From: an uncultured bacterium | GTDB lineage: Bacteria > Actinomycetota > Coriobacteriia > Coriobacteriales > Coriobacteriaceae | Assembly (NCBI GenBank): GCA_905216045.1 | Contig: CAJMSL010000070.1 | Coordinates: 1 to 9,647 of the forward strand | Length of the DNA stretch: 9,647 nucleotides | Reading direction: 5' to 3' | Program-made: the position numbers and the translations under genes | Notes under the pieces: model-generated | Database searches by the model: none | The model's input: the letters and a program-made list of their open reading frames with translations, nothing else | Told to the model about the DNA's origin: nothing | Shown here: positions 7,088 through 9,647 of the stretch, piece after piece | Position numbering within the stretch: the first letter of the stretch is position 1 | How the letters are laid out: the number at the start of each line of letters is the position of its first letter

Positions 7088-7136
7088 GCCATTCTAGCCC
7101 GAGACGTTTAAACGCAAACGTATGGGCTAGAATGGC
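7088..7136. repeat. Strong two-part inverted repeat between the DegV and pflA genes
   Basis: GCCATTCTAGCCC (7088-7100) and GGGCTAGAATGGC (7124-7136) form a perfect 13 bp stem. Inside it ACGTTT (7104-7109) and AAACGT (7116-7121) form a further 6 bp stem around a six-base loop. No T-run follows on the + strand. It may be a terminator of the DegV gene, an RNA processing site, or a protein-binding palindrome, since CGTTTAAACG (7105-7114) is itself a perfect palindrome. Confidence 0.6.
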
Positions 7137-7182
7137 TCTGGCATTTATGTAGCTAAAATCAAAGAGAGGCAAGGTAGCGGGA

Positions 7183-8001
7183 ATGGCTGAGATGCCGCTC
7201 GAGGGTGTGGACGCTCGTCCCGAGGACTCTGCGTTTGCCCTGGGCCGCGTGCATTCGATTGAGACGATGGGAACGGTCGATGGACCCGGCATCCGCTTTG
7301 TGGTGTTTGTTCAGGGCTGCCCCATGCGCTGTGCGTATTGCCACAACCCCGATACCTGGTCGGTTAACGGCGGCACGATGGTGACCGTCGAGCACCTTAT
7401 GGACGAGTTCCAGAGTAACCATGAGTTTTACCGCAGCGGTGGTATTACGGTGTCCGGCGGCGAGCCGCTCCTGCAGCCTGAGTTTTTGGCCGACCTGTTC
7501 CACGCCATGCACAATAACCACGATGGTCGTGTACATACCTGCCTAGATAGCTGTGGCTATGCATTTGACCCCAACCACCCCGAGAAGTTCGATGCCGTGC
7601 TCAACGAGACCGACATGGTACTGCTCGATATTAAGCATGCCGACCCGGTCGAGCATAAAAAGCTGACCGGTTGCGATCCCGCACGCATCTTGGCGTTTGG
7701 CGATGAGCTTGCACGTCGCAAGATCAAGGTCGTTATCCGCCACGTGGTGGTGCCGGGCATTACCGACACGGTGGAGGAGTGCGAGAAGCTCGGTCGCCTC
7801 ATCGCTCCATGGTACAACGTGGTGGGCCTGGAAATGCTGCCGTATCACACGATGGGTGTCGTCAAGTACGAGCAACTGGGCATTCCCTATAAGCTCGAGG
7901 GCGTGCCCCAGATGGATACCGCGCGCATGCCCGAGTTGCGTAATGCCGTTATGACCGGCATGAAAAAGCGCCGCGCGGAGCTAAAAAACGCCATCGGCTA
8001 G
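7183..8001 (+). CDS. pflA: Pyruvate formate-lyase activating enzyme (radical SAM)
   Basis: A 272-residue radical SAM enzyme that installs the glycyl radical on pyruvate formate-lyase, needed for anaerobic mixed-acid fermentation. The iron-sulfur cluster motif is GCPMRCAYCHNP with Cys46, Cys50 and Cys53 (CxxxCxxC), and the SAM-binding motif TVSGGEPLLQ follows. The conserved opening SIETMGTVDGPGIRFVVFVQG and the YHTMG segment near the C-terminus place it with PflA rather than with the ribonucleotide reductase activator NrdG, which is shorter. The N-terminus is about 15 residues longer than in E. coli PflA; an ATG at 7192 would shorten it slightly. The ribosome binding site is modest (AAGG at 7171-7174). 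pflB normally lies beside pflA but is not in this window. Confidence 0.93.
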   Translation: MAEMPLEGVDARPEDSAFALGRVHSIETMGTVDGPGIRFVVFVQGCPMRCAYCHNPDTWSVNGGTMVTVEHLMDEFQSNHEFYRSGGITVSGGEPLLQPEFLADLFHAMHNNHDGRVHTCLDSCGYAFDPNHPEKFDAVLNETDMVLLDIKHADPVEHKKLTGCDPARILAFGDELARRKIKVVIRHVVVPGITDTVEECEKLGRLIAPWYNVVGLEMLPYHTMGVVKYEQLGIPYKLEGVPQMDTARMPELRNAVMTGMKKRRAELKNAIG

Positions 8002-8055
8002 CAAGTCTTTTGCTCCTCTACGATACCCGCGCTGCGGTGGTCTAGCGGCTTCGTA

Positions 8056-8086
8056 TTGCGCGGTTGAGCCAAAATGCTGGTACCAT
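8056..8086 (+). promoter_or_regulatory. Possible promoter of the nucleosidase gene
   Basis: TGGTACCAT (8078-8086) is an extended -10 element (TGn plus TACCAT). The best -35 candidate, TTGCGC at 8056-8061, has a 19 bp spacer. It lies about 40 bases upstream of the nucleosidase start codon, in a gap of 122 bases after pflA. Confidence 0.35.
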
Positions 8087-8123
8087 ACCGTGGATAGCAG
8101 TTTTCACGGGTTTGGGGGATGGT

Positions 8124-8861
8124 ATGCCTACCATCGCAATCATCGGTGCACTCGAAAAAGAGGTTGCGCAGATTAAAGAAGAACTGAACGGCGCTAGTGA
8201 GGTACAAGACTCGATCTTGACCGTTGTCATATGCGATCTCGAATGTTTGTCCGTTGTTGCTACAACCTATGGCATGTGAAACGTACACGCCGCGGCGGCA
8301 ACGCAGCATCTCATCAGCAAATACGCCCCGCAGGCCGTTGTGTTTTCAGGTATCGCGGGAGGCCTAAACCCTAAACTGCATATTAACGACGTGGTTATAG
8401 GCAAGTGCCTGCGCTATCTGGATACCGATACGGCACTCATCGCCGAGTCCGCGCCGGGGCTCGAGAAGTTTGTCTCGACGCCGGCGTTGGCTGATGTTGC
8501 CGCCGCCGTGCTTGCCGAGCATGGATTTGTGGATGCCTCGGCGGATGAGACTTCTGCGAAGGAGGACCCCAAGCAGTTCCTGTGTGGCACTATCGCCACG
8601 GGTGACCGCTTTGTTACGGGTGACGCCATGCGTAACGCTGCGATTGAGGCCACGCATGCCGATTGCGTCGAGATGGAGGGCGCGGCAATTGCGCACATCG
8701 CGGCCAAGAATGGTGTCGATTGCCTGGTGCTGCGCGCTATCAGCGATAATTGTGACGAGGCATATGACGCGTTTTGTGAGCGCGAGTTCGATCTGGATGA
8801 GTACGCTCGTACCGCGAGCGGCATCACGCTTGACATCGTTCGTCGTATCGCCGCCGCGTAA
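8124..8861 (+). pseudogene. mtnN: 5'-methylthioadenosine/S-adenosylhomocysteine nucleosidase, interrupted by in-frame TGA
   Basis: The intact gene would encode a 245-residue nucleosidase that removes adenine from methylthioadenosine and S-adenosylhomocysteine in methionine salvage. Family features are present on both sides of the break: IGALEKEV near the start with the catalytic-site Glu13, GIAGGLNP, VEMEGAAIAHIA with the ribose-binding Glu, and the catalytic Asp in RAISDNCDE. Codon 52 (8277-8279) is TGA, in the same frame, in the segment YGM-stop-NVHAAAATQ, where the family has glycine in G-[IM]-G-[KN]-V. A single GGA-to-TGA change explains it; nothing is shifted. GGGGGA at 8114-8119 supports the start at 8124. 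The rest of the gene is well kept, so the lesion is recent, strain-specific or a sequence error. Confidence 0.85.
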
Positions 8862-8903
8862 TAGCGCGCCCGTTTTGTAAAAACCTACGACCAAGGAGTG
8901 TCC

Positions 8904-9353
8904 ATGGCCGATTCCATTAACTACCAGCTTGCCAAGTTCGTCGCCAGCTATGGCAAGGTTTCGCAGATCCCCGAGTCCACCTGTCCCGAGGTGAGCTTTG
9001 TGGGCCGCTCCAACGTGGGCAAGTCCTCCATCATGAACAAGCTCTTCGGCCGCAAGAACCTCGTCAAGGTTTCGAGCACGCCGGGCAAAACGAGCAATAT
9101 CAATTTCTTCGAGGCCGACGACGTGCACTTTGTGGACCTGCCGGGCTACGGTTTCGCTCGCCGTTCCAAGGCCGAGCGTGACCGCTGGGCAGAACTTATC
9201 GGCGACTTCTTCGACTCCGAGCGCAGCTTTAACCTGGTTGTATCGCTGGTGGACATTCGCCACGATCCCAGTAAGCTCGACCATGACATGATCGACTACC
9301 TGCAGGGCAACGAGTTCAACTTTATCGTCTGCCTCACCAAGGCCGCCAAGCAC
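8904..9353 (+). CDS. engB: Ribosome biogenesis GTP-binding protein EngB/YsxC (YihA), 3' part missing
   Basis: A small essential GTPase of the TrmE-Era-EngA-EngB group that helps assemble the large ribosomal subunit. Visible motifs are the P-loop GRSNVGKSS (residues 34-42), the G2 region STPGKTSNINFF with Thr63, and G3 DLPGYG (residues 78-83). The G4 motif should read TKAD but here is TKAA, residues 145-148, and after about residue 150 the sequence no longer resembles the family. Family length is about 195-200 residues, so the G5 region and the last helix are absent. The reading frame stays open to the window end but becomes antisense to ftsH, so I end the gene at the presumed join. The start is well supported by AAGGAG at 8893-8898. 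It follows the nucleosidase gene by 42 bases. Confidence 0.85.
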
Positions 9354-9388
9354 AGCCGCCCCCCGCGCCTCTGGCGCGGGGGGCGGCT
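9354..9388 (-). terminator. Perfect 16 bp hairpin after ftsH, probable terminator stem
   Basis: AGCCGCCCCCCGCGCC (9354-9369) and GGCGCGGGGGGCGGCT (9373-9388) pair perfectly around a three-base loop. On the - strand it begins 10 bases after the ftsH stop codon, the normal place for an intrinsic terminator. The T-run expected beyond 9354 is missing (GTGCTTGG instead), which suggests the sequence changes origin at the base of the stem. Confidence 0.65.
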
Positions 9389-9398
9389 TATATGTCTG

Positions 9399-9647
9399 TT
9401 ATGTCCGGAGCCGCTCCATGAACTCCTCGCCGGTGATCGTCTCCTTCTCCAGGAGGTAGCCGGCCAGCTCCCGGAGCTTGGACTCGTTCTCCCGCAGCAG
9501 TCCGAGAGCCTTCTGGTGGGCCGCGCGTACCAGCTCCACCACCTGGCGGTCGACTGCGGCGGCCGTCTCAGCCGAGCAGGACAGGGCGGCGTCGCCCCCC
9601 AGGTACTGGTTCTGCACCGTCTCCAGCGCCACCATGTCGAACTCCTC
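9399..9647 (-). CDS. ftsH: ATP-dependent zinc metalloprotease FtsH, C-terminal fragment
   Basis: The last 82 residues of FtsH, a membrane-anchored AAA+ protease that degrades membrane and regulatory proteins; the gene runs off the window. What is visible is the end of the M41 peptidase domain: YLGGDAALSCS, the helical segment with VDRQVVELVRAAHQKAL, and the ending LAGYLLEKETITGEEFMERL, all standard for the FtsH C-terminus. The AAA+ module and the zinc-binding HEAGH motif lie outside. The stop codon TAA is at 9399-9401. Codon use (CTC, GAG, CGG, CAG, very GC-rich third positions) differs from the genes to the left, and the ending resembles Clostridia such as Oscillospiraceae. It probably does not belong to the same genome as positions 1-9353. 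Confidence 0.88.
   Translation of the reverse strand, partial: EEFDMVALETVQNQYLGGDAALSCSAETAAAVDRQVVELVRAAHQKALGLLRENESKLRELAGYLLEKETITGEEFMERLRT

Noticed and set aside
8000..8014. AGCAA-loop-TTGCT hairpin after pflA as a terminator
   Set aside because: Only five base pairs with low GC and no T-run; too weak to support.
8277..8279. UGA recoded as glycine, tryptophan or selenocysteine
   Set aside because: No intact gene here ends in TGA, which was suggestive, but none of the other long genes contains an in-frame TGA, as a recoded genome would. A GC-rich hairpin follows the TGA, but it lacks bacterial SECIS features and the family has no selenocysteine at this site.
8340..8861. Restart of translation at GTG 8340 giving a functional shorter nucleosidase
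   Set aside because: There is no ribosome binding site upstream, and the product would lack the catalytic-site glutamate and the first strands of the fold.
8364..9353. 329-residue open frame on the - strand across the nucleosidase and engB genes
   Set aside because: It spans two recognisable + strand genes and shows no family motif.

Overview
The window looks like gut Actinobacteria of the class Coriobacteriia, most likely Collinsella or a close relative. I base this on the moderately high GC, the GGC/GTC/CGC-rich codon use, the gene families present and the extended -10 style promoters; no search was possible. All convincing genes up to about position 9353 lie on the + strand. The last ~290 bases look like a different genome on the opposite strand, so the right end is probably a chimeric join.

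Left part (1-5879) is a sucrose/fructoside utilisation locus. It holds a LacI-family regulator (261-1271), a GH32-type glycosidase with a non-standard active-site signature (1456-2838), a sucrose-type PTS EIIBC permease without an EIIA domain (2884-4335), and a canonical GH32 sucrose-6-phosphate hydrolase (4431-5879). Five related palindromic sites centred on CG in an AAACGTTT-like core lie before the regulator gene, in three copies before the first glycosidase (two of them covering a good -35/-10 promoter), and before the PTS gene. Together they look like the regulon of the local LacI-type protein. The likely flow is import and phosphorylation of sucrose by the PTS, cleavage of sucrose-6-phosphate by ScrB, and an unknown fructoside handled by the odd GH32 enzyme.

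Middle part (5880-8001) carries a DegV-family fatty-acid-binding protein behind a leader with two mutually exclusive hairpins, then a strong 13+6 bp hairpin, then a pyruvate formate-lyase activating enzyme (radical SAM) without its pflB partner in view.

Right part (8002-9647) holds an MTA/SAH nucleosidase gene interrupted by one in-frame TGA where the family has glycine, then EngB/YsxC GTPase, which stops resembling its family in the G4 motif. At that point begins a perfect 16 bp hairpin followed by the C-terminal end of a convergently oriented ftsH of Clostridia type. No tRNA, rRNA, CRISPR array, insertion sequence or phage gene was seen. No stretch above 300 bases lacks a gene; the longest gaps are 1-260 and 5880-6154.
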